64,000 nt of DNA from G963704535 sp963704535 (GTDB taxonomy: Bacteria > Chloroflexota > Chloroflexia > Chloroflexales > Roseiflexaceae). The stretch covers positions 7,440,001 through 7,504,000 of the forward strand of contig OY969916.1 in assembly GCA_963704535.1 (NCBI GenBank). The letters are read 5' to 3'. The translations under genes and the position numbers were made by a program. Shown here piece by piece: positions 1 through 7,208 of the stretch. The notes below the pieces were generated by a model. That model was not told where the DNA came from and made no database searches. It saw nothing but the letters and a program-made list of their open reading frames with translations. The stretch's first letter is position 1. Each line of letters starts with the position of its first letter.

Positions 1-2
1 AC

Positions 3-554
3 CTCGCCCCTGCCGAGGAGTTGCTGCGACAGCTCATCGCCGACAACGTACGCCGGATCGGCCCGTATATGCACGAAGACCGTTTCACCGCGTTTCTGTG
101 GCAGAGCGAGCGCAGCATGGAGTACGAAGGGGCCACGACGTCGTCGATCGAGGCGCTTGAGCACGAGGTCTTTCACTCCTGGTTCGCGCGCGGCGTTAAG
201 CCGGCCAGCCAGAACGACGGCTGGTTCGACGAGGCCTGGGCCGTCTATAACACCAGTTCCGACCGGCTGCAAGAGCGCCCGCTGCGCCTGTCGGCCCCGC
301 CGGTCACTCTGTGCTCGCAGAACCCGTTCAACCGCGTCACGCCGATCGAGTCGTACACCGCCGGGGCGGATTTTTTCGCCGGCTTGGCGGCCACGGTCGG
401 CCGCGACCAACTGCTATCCTATCTCAGCGCGTTCTACCAGGAGCACCGCAGCCTGTGCGTGACGACCAGGCAGCTCGAAGCCGATCTGATCAGGAGATCG
501 GGCAAGCCTGAGTTGGCCGATTATTTTAAGCGCTTCGTTTACGGTTTGGCCTAA
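3..554 (+). CDS. M1/M61-like zinc metallopeptidase, C-terminal part (5' end outside window)
   Basis: The reading frame is open to the window edge, so only the C-terminal ~184 residues are seen. Counting from the TTG at 21, HEVFH lies at residues 48-52 and a Glu follows 18 residues later (E71, in FDEAW). This is the HExxH-x18-E zinc signature of gluzincin aminopeptidases (M1/M61 clan). The first His and Glu of HExxH, the second His and E71 are the expected zinc ligands and catalytic base. The rest is helical, as in the M1 C-terminal half. Substrate and location cannot be told from the fragment. The family is clear from the motif; M1 versus M61 is not. Confidence 0.75.
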   Translation, partial: LAPAEELLRQLIADNVRRIGPYMHEDRFTAFLWQSERSMEYEGATTSSIEALEHEVFHSWFARGVKPASQNDGWFDEAWAVYNTSSDRLQERPLRLSAPPVTLCSQNPFNRVTPIESYTAGADFFAGLAATVGRDQLLSYLSAFYQEHRSLCVTTRQLEADLIRRSGKPELADYFKRFVYGLA

Positions 555-650
555 GAAACTGTTTGAGAGGGGATTGTCTCGCCTACGATTCGTGGTGGAG
601 TGGAAAGGAGGAGTTTGAGGGGCGGCCCCCTCAAACTCCTCCTTTTCAGC
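554..650. repeat. GTTTGAGGGG hairpin repeat (family A)
   Basis: An almost perfect inverted repeat (604-646) of a GGAGGAGTTTGAGGGG-type arm and its complement with a 2-3 nt loop, ending in CCTTTT. The outer flank AAACTGTTTGAGAG at 556 resembles the ends of other copies in this window. It follows the peptidase stop codon and could act as its terminator. Confidence 0.8.
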
Positions 651-745
651 TCACATTGACGCATCCGCAATCAGGTGCTACACTGCCCGCTGCTTGAACG
701 ATCAGGCTTTCATCAAACCCCTTTTTTCACAGAACTGTAAAGCGC

Positions 746-1150
746 ATGTTCACCGATATAGATCACATCGGATTCGCGGTAGGCGACATCGAGGAGGCCG
801 TCGCGTTCTACAGCAGCATGTTTGACGTATCGACTTGGGAGCGGATCGCCATGCCTGAGCGCCACATGGCCGTCGCCGCGACCTATGTCGGCGGCATGCT
901 GCTGGAGCTGATCGCGCCGACGTCGCAGGAGGCGGCCTTCGCCAAATTCCTCAACCAACGCGGGCCGGGCATGCACCATATCGCCTACCGCGTCGATGAT
1001 ATCAGCGCCGCCCTGGCCACGCTCAAGGCCCGTGGTGTTCAGCTGATCGACGAAACACCGCACCTCGGCATGCACGACACGCTGGTGGCGTTCTTACACC
1101 CAAAAAGTACGCTCGGCGTCCTGATCGAGCTGGTCCAGCATCAACACTGA
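746..1150 (+). CDS. mce: Methylmalonyl-CoA epimerase
   Basis: Interconverts (R)- and (S)-methylmalonyl-CoA in propionyl-CoA metabolism (cytosolic, VOC fold, divalent metal). The 134-residue length is typical. The sequence follows the family closely: DHIGFAVGD at the N-terminus (His7 ligand), LLELI (Glu54), the GPGMHHIAYRVDD block (H77/H78) and the C-terminal FLHPKSTLGVLIEL with Glu128. In Chloroflexia this enzyme serves propionate assimilation and, in phototrophs, the 3-hydroxypropionate bicycle. No mutase or carboxylase gene is nearby. ATG start at 746. The next gene begins 6 nt after the stop, so the two may be co-transcribed. Confidence 0.93.
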   Translation: MFTDIDHIGFAVGDIEEAVAFYSSMFDVSTWERIAMPERHMAVAATYVGGMLLELIAPTSQEAAFAKFLNQRGPGMHHIAYRVDDISAALATLKARGVQLIDETPHLGMHDTLVAFLHPKSTLGVLIELVQHQH

Positions 1151-1156
1151 AATGTC

Positions 1157-2173
1157 ATGCTCTCAAATCTTCGGCGCAACATTATCGTCTCGGCGCTGCT
1201 TGGCCTGCTGGTGCTGGTCGTCCTCGGTCTCGTCGGCGACATCCAGCAGGTCGGCCAGAGTTTTGGAACCTTCGATTGGCGGATGCTGCCGGCCATCCTC
1301 GGCTTCACCGTGCTCAACTACGTGCTCCGCTGGCTCAAGTGGGATTACTACCTGCGCCGGATGGGCATGGACCGCGGCGTCAGCCGTACCGATAGCGGGC
1401 TGCTGTTCACCAGCGGCATGGTTATGGCGGTCACGCCCGGCAAGGTCGGCGAGGTGCTGAAGTCCTACCTGCTCAAGCGGATCAATGGCACGCCGATCAC
1501 CGCCTCTGCCCCGATCGTCCTGGCCGAGCGCATAACCGACGGCCTGGCGATGCTGCTGCTCATGGGTTTCGGTCTGACACTGTATGCCCCGGCGCGGCCG
1601 GCGTTCTTCGCGCTGCTGCTGCTCAGCGTCGCCGGCCTGGTCGCGCTCCAGTTTCGCACGCTCATGGAGCGGATGCTGGCCGTGATCGAGCGATTGCCCT
1701 TCGGCAGCCGGCTGGCCCCGCGCCTAATGACCATGTACATCAGCAGCCAGCGCCTGCTCTCCTGGCGCCTGCTGGTGGCCTCGACGGCGATCAGCATCGT
1801 CTCCTGGTTCGGCGAGTGTATCGCGTTCTACTACGTGCTGCGCGGGCTCGGCCAGGCGCCCTCTTACCTGCTCCTGCTCCAGGCCACGTTTGTCTTCGCC
1901 GCGTCAACCCTGTTCGGGCTGATCTCGTTCCTCCCCGGCGGCCTGGGCGTCTCCGAGGCATCCAGCACCGGCCTGCTGGTACTGCTGGTCCCGATGGCCG
2001 GCGGCCCGGCCACAACCGCCACGATCATCATTCGCTTCTGCACGCTCTGGTTCGGCGTGACCCTCGGCGCGCTGGCCCTGGCGATCTTTGGCCGGCGCTA
2101 CAGCGACCTTTCCGACGCATCCGCGGTCCCGGCGTTCGAGGAGCCGGAGGTCGTTGACAGGGTGACAAGATGA
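1157..2173 (+). CDS. YbhN/AglD-type integral membrane flippase-like protein (LPG synthase TM family)
   Basis: A 338-residue polytopic membrane protein with about eight hydrophobic segments. It shows the family landmarks of the lysylphosphatidylglycerol-synthase transmembrane superfamily (former UPF0104): FTVLNYVLRWLKWDYYLRRMG near residue 60, the MVMAVTPGKVGEVLKSYLLKR block near 100, and LISFLPGGLGVSEAS near 260. Members are thought to move lipid-linked substrates across the membrane; the substrate here is unknown. The last codons (DRVTR-stop) lie inside the 7/8-mer array that begins at about 2158, so the C-terminus appears to have been set by the repeat. Confidence 0.85.
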   Translation: MLSNLRRNIIVSALLGLLVLVVLGLVGDIQQVGQSFGTFDWRMLPAILGFTVLNYVLRWLKWDYYLRRMGMDRGVSRTDSGLLFTSGMVMAVTPGKVGEVLKSYLLKRINGTPITASAPIVLAERITDGLAMLLLMGFGLTLYAPARPAFFALLLLSVAGLVALQFRTLMERMLAVIERLPFGSRLAPRLMTMYISSQRLLSWRLLVASTAISIVSWFGECIAFYYVLRGLGQAPSYLLLLQATFVFAASTLFGLISFLPGGLGVSEASSTGLLVLLVPMAGGPATTATIIIRFCTLWFGVTLGALALAIFGRRYSDLSDASAVPAFEEPEVVDRVTR

Positions 2174-2212
2174 CAAGATGAAGGGGTGAAGAGGTGAAGG
2201 GGTGAAAGGGCC
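2158..2212. repeat. 7/8-mer tandem array (GGTGAAG / GACAAGAT words)
   Basis: Tandem GACAAGAT-like units pass into GGTGAAG(G) units. The array overlaps the last five codons of the upstream membrane protein gene. No complementary arm is evident at this site. Confidence 0.75.
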
Positions 2213-2302
2213 GAGCACCTGAAGATAGAGGATCTAGAATCGAGCCAGAGCACGTAAGGGCGTATTGCATACGCCCCCACCGAACTACGAAGAACCGAGA
2301 AC

Positions 2303-2376
2303 CTGTAGGGCAGGCCCTCCGTGCCGCCCGGACCCCACGCAACACGCAACACGCAACACGTTTCACGTTTCTCGTA
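2303..2376. repeat. Dispersed CTGTAGGGCAGGCCCTCCGT repeat plus ACGCAAC/GTTTCAC heptamers
   Basis: A copy of the dispersed GC-rich repeat (also at 19541, 31671, 31732 and, inverted, 50300) is followed by three CACGCAA heptamers and two GTTTCAC heptamers just before the lipoprotein gene. Confidence 0.7.
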
Positions 2377-2404
2377 AATCATACATCGCCACGAGATCAA
2401 ACCC

Positions 2405-3622
2405 ATGCCAACACTTCGCATCGCTTCCTTCCTCGCAGCGCTCACCCTGGCCCTGGTCGCCCTCGCCGGCTGCGGGTCGGCCGCGCTGCTCTCCGGCGTC
2501 GGCGTCTCCGCGCCAACCCTCCAGCCGACTGGCGGCGGCGAGCACGTCGATATCAGCTACACGGTCGGTCGCGCGGCCAGGGTCTCGGTCTACCTCCAGG
2601 ACCCCGGCGGCACCCAATACAGCCTGCGTGAGGATGTGCCGCGCGTCCCATCATCCGACCCCTACACGCTGCGCTTCGACGGCACCGCCCCGACGGCCGA
2701 CCCGATCCTCAAGCAGCGCGCCCTGCCCAGCGGCGCCTACACCGTCGTCGTCCAGGCCGTCGGCGAGGATGGCACCCAGGACCAGCAGCAGGCTCAGATC
2801 ACGATCACCGGCGCCGACACCCAGCCGCCGATGATCGAGGAGCTAGTCGTCTTCCCCGAGGCCATCTCGCCCAACGCCGACGCGATCGACGACATCGCCG
2901 AGATCACCTATCGCCTGCCCGTCACCGCCACGGTCAATATCACCTTCACCAGCCCCGATGGTGGCGCGACCCATCCGTTTGTGACCGGCAACGAGGAAGG
3001 GCCTGAACTCCAGAAGCACATCTGGAACGGCAAGACCGTCGACGGAATCCTGCTCCCCGACGGCCTCTACACCTTCACCATCCGCGCCCAGGACCGCTTC
3101 GGCAACCTGGTCGAGCGCCAGGGCACAGTCGCGATCAGCGGCGCTGGCCAACCCGAGGCCGCAATCACCTACAGCTATATGGCGCCCCAGGCGATCATGC
3201 GCGGCGACGTGATCACCGTGACGATGCGGGTGAAGAACACCGGCAATGTGCCCATCCGCACCTACGGCCCGCCCTCCGGCTACGAGTACAGCACCGAGCA
3301 GGTCTTTTCATCGATCGCGGGTGGTCAGTACGCCGCCAAGTCAGGCGGCTTCTGGCGCATCGGCGTCGATTGGGACGCCAACAGCGGCGGTGCGGCCAAG
3401 CGCTACCCCTACCGCTGGGCGCTCTCACCCCGCCCGCCCGACCAGTGGAAGATCCCCAACCAGGAGGACTGGCTGATGCCCGGCGAGGAGGCCGAGATCG
3501 TCGGGCGCATCCGCGTCTTCCAGCAGGAGACCAAGATGGGCTTCTTTGTCGGCCTGATCCAGGATGGCGTGGGCTTCTTCCAGGACCGGACCGGCCGCAC
3601 GATCATCGAGGTCGGTTTCTAG
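2405..3622 (+). CDS. Secreted lipoprotein with FlgD-type Ig-like domain
   Basis: 405 residues. A lipoprotein signal peptide is visible: hydrophobic run, then the LAGC lipobox, acylated Cys about residue 23. After an N-terminal beta-rich region comes a block near residues 150-250 (SPNADAIDDIAEITYRL, then WNGKTVDGILLPDGLYTFTI). This is the hallmark of the FlgD/CHU-type Ig-like domain found in gliding and cell-surface proteins. The C-terminal ~150 residues (TVTMRVKNTGNVPIRTYGPP onward) form another beta-sandwich-like domain that I do not recognise. It probably acts as a surface or envelope scaffold. No catalytic motif is seen. Confidence 0.75.
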   Translation: MPTLRIASFLAALTLALVALAGCGSAALLSGVGVSAPTLQPTGGGEHVDISYTVGRAARVSVYLQDPGGTQYSLREDVPRVPSSDPYTLRFDGTAPTADPILKQRALPSGAYTVVVQAVGEDGTQDQQQAQITITGADTQPPMIEELVVFPEAISPNADAIDDIAEITYRLPVTATVNITFTSPDGGATHPFVTGNEEGPELQKHIWNGKTVDGILLPDGLYTFTIRAQDRFGNLVERQGTVAISGAGQPEAAITYSYMAPQAIMRGDVITVTMRVKNTGNVPIRTYGPPSGYEYSTEQVFSSIAGGQYAAKSGGFWRIGVDWDANSGGAAKRYPYRWALSPRPPDQWKIPNQEDWLMPGEEAEIVGRIRVFQQETKMGFFVGLIQDGVGFFQDRTGRTIIEVGF

Positions 3623-3684
3623 GAACGTGAACCACGCCGATTCTCAAAAGCAGGACTGTATTGGTCAGACACACCTTCAATAAG

Positions 3685-3713
3685 TTGCGCGAAAGGCCCG
3701 TGCGTGGTATGAT
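3685..3713 (+). promoter_or_regulatory. Sigma-70 promoter for the structured RNA at 3719
   Basis: TTGCGC (3685-3690), 17-nt spacer, TATGAT (3708-3713). The predicted start at about 3719-3720 coincides with the 5' end of the long RNA stem. Confidence 0.65.
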
Positions 3714-3718
3714 CCCGC

Positions 3719-3881
3719 CGCCCTACGCTGAACGTGGGCGGGGTGTTGTTTCGAGCCAACACTGTTTCGAGAGGGAGCCTTGCTCCATGTCGGGCTATGC
3801 GGCGGGCCGCAGATGCCTGCGGGCGGGCACCCACCTGCACTGCAGGTTCGAAACAAACCCGTTCACGACAGTGGTAGGGCG
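3719..3881 (+). ncRNA. ssrS: Structured RNA, probably 6S RNA
   Basis: A ~163-nt segment starts at a good promoter and ends in GTCTTTTTC. Its ends pair: CGCCCTAC (3719-3726) with GTAGGGCG (3874-3881), GAACG (3730-3734) with CGTTC (3860-3864), and TTGTTTCGAGCC (3746-3757) with GGTTCGAAACAA (3845-3856). The apical part contains CGGGC/GCCTG and TGCGG/CCGCA stems. A small ACCTGC-ACT-GCAGGT hairpin sits on the 3' side, just above the closing stem. A long interrupted closing stem, central bubble, 3'-side hairpin and ~160-180 nt length match 6S RNA, which binds the housekeeping RNA polymerase. Primary sequence alone does not prove it. The reading frame through it has no protein-like composition. Confidence 0.55.
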
Positions 3882-3892
3882 TCTTTTTCAGT

Positions 3893-3986
3893 TGAGAGTT
3901 ATGAGTTATGAATTACCTCAACTCAAAACTCAAAACTCAAAACTCAAAACTCAAAACTCAAAACTCAAAACTCAAAACTCATAACT
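3893..3986. repeat. Heptamer array (GAGTTAT..., then ACTCAAA x8)
   Basis: Units of GAGTTATGA type are followed by about eight tandem ACTCAAA heptamers and CTCATAAC. The two halves are complementary (GAGTTATGAGTTATGA versus CTCATAAC; TTGAG versus CTCAA). The array ends 2-3 nt before the holA start codon and replaces its Shine-Dalgarno region. Confidence 0.85.
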
Positions 3987-3988
3987 TT

Positions 3989-4936
3989 ATGATCTACTTG
4001 CTCTACGGCCCCGACGAATTTGCCCGCAGCGAGGCGCTCGCCACGCTCAAGGCCCAGATGCCGCCCGACCTGGCCGACCTGAACCTGTCGGTCCTCGACG
4101 GGCGGCGGTTGAAGCTCGACGCGCTGGTGGCGGCCTGCGAGGTGTTCCCGTTTATCGCCGAGCGCCGCCTGGTGATCGTCCAGGACCTGCTCAAGCACCA
4201 GAAGGCCGGCAAGGAGCGCGACGAACTGCGCGCCTACCTGGAGCGCCTTCCGCTCACCTGCGACCTGGTGTTTGTCGAGAGCGAGGAGTTCGACAAGCGC
4301 AACGCCGTGTTCACCTACCTGAAGAAAGTTGCCACGCTCCAGGAGTTCCAGCCGCGAAAAGGGGGCGACCTGCTGCGCTGGCTCAATGAGCGCGCCCGCA
4401 TGCTCGACGTGAAGCTTGACGGCCAAGCGGCGCAATTGCTGGTCGGCTATGCCGGCGGCGAGGGGCGCGCCCTGGTCAACGAGCTGGGCAAGCTGGCCAG
4501 CTACGTCGGGCGCGGCGGGCGGGTCGGCGCGGAGACCGTCGAGCTGCTGGTGCAGGATGGGCAGGAGCAAAACCTGTTTGCCTTCATCGACGAGCTGAGC
4601 GTGCGCCGGCGCGGCGCGGCGCTTCAAAGCCTGCGGCGCCTGTTCGACGACGGCCAGGCCGCCACCTACATCCTGTTTATGATCGCCCGCCAGGTGCGCA
4701 TCCTGCTCGGCGTCAAGCAGCTTGCGGCGGAGCGGCTGCGGGCCGACGACATCGCCGCCCGGCTTGGCCAGAACCCATTCGTCGTTCGCAAAGCGCTGGA
4801 GCAGGTGCGCGGCTTCTCGGACGCCGAGCTGGCGCGGCTCCACGACCGCGTCCTGGAGCTGGACCACGCCACCAAGACCGGCCGCATCGCCGCCGAGACC
4901 GGGCTGGAGCTGCTGGTCGTCGAGCTGTGCAGCTAG
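3989..4936 (+). CDS. holA: DNA polymerase III delta subunit (clamp-loader subunit)
   Basis: 315 residues. The delta subunit opens the beta clamp during loading as part of the gamma/tau-delta-delta' AAA+ complex. The N-terminus MIYLLYGPDEF is typical, and the FPFIAERRLVIVQDL segment near residue 50 belongs to the conserved N-terminal domain. GGDLLRWLNERA and the EQNLFAFIDELSVRR block near 190 follow the family, with the clamp-loader collar domain at the C-terminus. An in-frame ATG exists at 3908, but that extension would be encoded entirely by heptamer repeats (SKLKTQN units). The ATG at 3989 is therefore chosen. It has no visible Shine-Dalgarno sequence. Confidence 0.88.
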   Translation: MIYLLYGPDEFARSEALATLKAQMPPDLADLNLSVLDGRRLKLDALVAACEVFPFIAERRLVIVQDLLKHQKAGKERDELRAYLERLPLTCDLVFVESEEFDKRNAVFTYLKKVATLQEFQPRKGGDLLRWLNERARMLDVKLDGQAAQLLVGYAGGEGRALVNELGKLASYVGRGGRVGAETVELLVQDGQEQNLFAFIDELSVRRRGAALQSLRRLFDDGQAATYILFMIARQVRILLGVKQLAAERLRADDIAARLGQNPFVVRKALEQVRGFSDAELARLHDRVLELDHATKTGRIAAETGLELLVVELCS

Positions 4937-4970
4937 CCCGAACAGGCAGAGACTCCTTGGTCATTCCAAC

Positions 4971-5034
4971 CGGAAAAAGGGGGTTGAGGGGGCAGCCCCT
5001 CAGTCTCCCCCACCCATATTGTAAAGTAGAACAG
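4971..5034. repeat. GTTGAGGGGG hairpin repeat (family A)
   Basis: AAAAAGGGGGTTGAGGGGG pairs with CCCCTCAGTCTCCCCC, followed by ATTGTAAAGTAGAAC. It lies between the convergent holA and rpsT genes. Confidence 0.8.
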
Positions 5035-5052
5035 CGCCAGCAGAGATCTTGT

Positions 5053-5093
5053 CCAACGCAAAAAAGGCCGTCGCGACGACCTTTGTGCGTTGG
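5053..5093 (-). terminator. Rho-independent terminator of rpsT
   Basis: Read on the minus strand, nested stems CCAACGCA/TGCGTTGG and AAAGG..CGTCG/CGACG..CCTTT are followed by a run of six T. It begins about 25 nt after the rpsT stop codon. Confidence 0.75.
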
Positions 5094-5116
5094 TACGGCA
5101 AGCCGGCGCGGGACGC

Positions 5117-5383
5117 CTACGCCGATGCCTGGGCCTTGTTCAGCTTCTTCATCAGGCGCGACTTGCGGCGCGCGGCGTTGTTCTTGTGGATGATCCCCTT
5201 GACCGCCGCCTTGTCAAGCGTGCTGATCGCCTCGCGGATCGCCTCGTCGCTCGGCTGGCCGCCGACGATCGACTGCTCGGCCTTGCGGACCATCGTCTTC
5301 ACCCGCGAGCGGTACATCTGGTTGCGCAGGCGCTTGCGCTCATTGGAGCGGATACGTTTCTCTGCCGACTTCGTGTTCGCCAA
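5117..5383 (-). CDS. rpsT: 30S ribosomal protein S20
   Basis: 88 residues, the normal length for S20, a 16S rRNA-binding helical protein of the small subunit. The sequence starts (L/M)ANTKSAEKRIRSNERKRLRNQ and ends in the basic HKNNAARRKSRLMKKLN tail typical of the family. The start is a TTG at 5383 with a strong GAGGAGG Shine-Dalgarno 9 nt upstream. The longer frame that starts at 5443 lacks such a site and would add 20 non-conserved residues. The gene is divergent from murJ and has its own terminator downstream. Confidence 0.95.
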   Translation of the reverse strand: MANTKSAEKRIRSNERKRLRNQMYRSRVKTMVRKAEQSIVGGQPSDEAIREAISTLDKAAVKGIIHKNNAARRKSRLMKKLNKAQASA

Positions 5384-5516
5384 GGTGCCGATCCTCCTCT
5401 GTGATATATTCACTGATACCGTATCTGGTATAATGGCGCCCAAGTCCTCCTGGTCGCCAGGACGCTTGTGCTTGGCACTAGCAGGCGATTATAGCAGAAA
5501 GCGTTACGGCGCGCAA

Positions 5517-7157
5517 ATGGCATCTACGCCCAACCGAAGCGCATCGCCGCCCACCCGCGCCCGCCTCGGACCGCTCGTCAACACGCTGATCGTCGCCGGC
5601 GGCTACCTGCTCAGCCGGGTGCTCGGCCTGATCCGCGACCTGATCATCTCCTACCAGTTCGGCACCAGCCGCGACCTCGACGCCTACCGCGCCACGTTCG
5701 GAATCCTCGACATGATCTACCTGGTCGTTGCCGGCGGGGCGCTGGGGACGGCCTTCATCCCAGTCTTCGCCGGCTTCCTGGAGGAGCGGCGCGAAGAGGA
5801 TGCTTGGCGACTGGCTGGCGGTGTCCTGAACCTGGCGTTTCTGGCGCTGCTGGTCACCTGTGCCCTGGTCGCGCTGTTGGCTGGCCCGCTCGTCGCGCTG
5901 ACGGTCGGCAGCGGCTTCGACCCGCAGAAGCGCGCTTTGACGGTGTCGTTCCTGCGGCTGCTGCTGATTCAGCCGATCCTGCTCGGGCTCGGCGGCCTGG
6001 CCAAAGCGACCCTTGAGTCGTTCGACCATTTTACGCTGCCGTCGATCGGCTCGAACCTCTACAACCTCGGCATTATCGGCGGCGCGCTACTGGCGCCCTG
6101 GCTGGGCATCGACGGCCTGGTGTGGGGCGTCGTCGCCGGGGCGGCGCTATTTCTGCTGGTGCAGATCCCCGGCCTGCGCCGCGTCGGCTTCCGCTACCGC
6201 CCGACGCTACGGCTCGACACGCCGGGCGTCTGGCAGGTTGGGCGGCTGCTGGCGCCGCGGCTGTTCGGCCAATCGGCCTGGCAGATCAACCTGGTCGTGA
6301 TCGCCAGCTTCGCCTCGACGCTGGCCGAGGGCTCGGTCGCGGCAAACGGCTACGCATACCAGCTCATGCTGCTGCCGCACGGACTGCTCGCCCTCAGTCT
6401 CGGCACGGTGATCTTTCCGCGGCTCGCGCGCCTCTACGCCGCCGGCGACCTCCCGGCCCTGCGGGCCCTCGCGCTCGGCGCCGTCCGCAATGTACTGTTC
6501 CTGGCGCTGCCGGCGGCCGTCATGCTGGCGGCGCTGCGCCTGCCCCTGCTACGCGCGCTGTTCCAGCGCGGCGAGTTCGACTGGCGCTCGACCGCGCTGA
6601 CCGCCGAGGCGCTTGGGTACTACGCGTTGGGCCTGGCCGCCTTCGCCGCCGCCGAGATCCTGGTTCGCACGTTCTACGCGATGCGCGACACCCGCACCCC
6701 GGTGTACGTCGGCGTGGGCATGGTGCTGCTCAACATCGCGCTGGGCTGGGCACTGCTGCGGCTTGGCATGGGCCTGGGAGGGCTGGCGCTGGCTTTCAGC
6801 GTCTCGAGTACCGCCGAGGCCGCCGTGCTGCTGCTGCTGCTGCGCTCGCGCTTCGGCGGGCTCGGCGGCTTGGGCGGCGCGCTCGGTCGGATGGCGTTGG
6901 CCACGCTGGCTTGCGGTGCGGCGCTGCTGGCGCTGCTGTGGCTCTCGCGGGCGGCACTACCGTTCCTGCGCCCGGGCGACACCTACCGCTGGCCGGCGGA
7001 CTTCATCGCCCTAGCGCTCTGGCTGCTTGCGGTCGGCAGCCTGAGCGGCGCGGCCTACGGTGGGGTCGCTGCCTTGCTCAGGCTTGAGGAGATGCGCGCT
7101 GTGTTGGAGCGGCTGGTGCAGATGTGGGGGCGAGTGAGGGGTGGTCGCGCCGGGTGA
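5517..7157 (+). CDS. murJ: Lipid II flippase MurJ (MVIN family)
   Basis: 546 residues with about 14 transmembrane helices. It moves lipid II across the cytoplasmic membrane for peptidoglycan synthesis. Family landmarks: GGYLLSRVLGLIRDLIISYQFG at the N-terminus, AYRATFGILDMIYLVVAGGALGTAFIPVF, YQLMLLPHGLLALSLGTVIFPRLARL near 290, and the FYAMRDTRTPV block near 390. The ATG at 5517 gives the standard N-terminus. An upstream in-frame extension to 5049 runs antisense through rpsT and is rejected. The gene is divergent from rpsT, with about 130 nt between starts that include a TATAAT at 5427-5433. Confidence 0.93.
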   Translation: MASTPNRSASPPTRARLGPLVNTLIVAGGYLLSRVLGLIRDLIISYQFGTSRDLDAYRATFGILDMIYLVVAGGALGTAFIPVFAGFLEERREEDAWRLAGGVLNLAFLALLVTCALVALLAGPLVALTVGSGFDPQKRALTVSFLRLLLIQPILLGLGGLAKATLESFDHFTLPSIGSNLYNLGIIGGALLAPWLGIDGLVWGVVAGAALFLLVQIPGLRRVGFRYRPTLRLDTPGVWQVGRLLAPRLFGQSAWQINLVVIASFASTLAEGSVAANGYAYQLMLLPHGLLALSLGTVIFPRLARLYAAGDLPALRALALGAVRNVLFLALPAAVMLAALRLPLLRALFQRGEFDWRSTALTAEALGYYALGLAAFAAAEILVRTFYAMRDTRTPVYVGVGMVLLNIALGWALLRLGMGLGGLALAFSVSSTAEAAVLLLLLRSRFGGLGGLGGALGRMALATLACGAALLALLWLSRAALPFLRPGDTYRWPADFIALALWLLAVGSLSGAAYGGVAALLRLEEMRAVLERLVQMWGRVRGGRAG

Positions 7158-7186
7158 TCGAGCGACATTCGATGGGATTCCGTTGC

Positions 7187-7208
7187 GGGCGAACACGCTG
7201 GTTCGCCC
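7187..7208. repeat. 22-bp palindromic direct repeat flanking the IS (left copy)
   Basis: GGGCGAAC-ACGCTG-GTTCGCCC. An identical copy in the same orientation lies at 8631-8652, exactly at the other end of the insertion sequence. Confidence 0.9.

Noticed and set aside
3845..3856. tRNA T-loop (GGTTCGAAAC)
   Set aside because: No acceptor, D or anticodon stem can be built around it; the motif is one strand of the long stem of the putative 6S RNA.
3661..3984. 107-codon frame between the lipoprotein and holA genes
   Set aside because: It covers a structured RNA and a heptamer array (SKLKTQN repeats) and has no protein-like composition.
5049..5516. N-terminal extension of murJ by 156 codons
   Set aside because: It runs antisense through rpsT and its terminator and has no similarity to MurJ; the ATG at 5517 gives the standard N-terminus.
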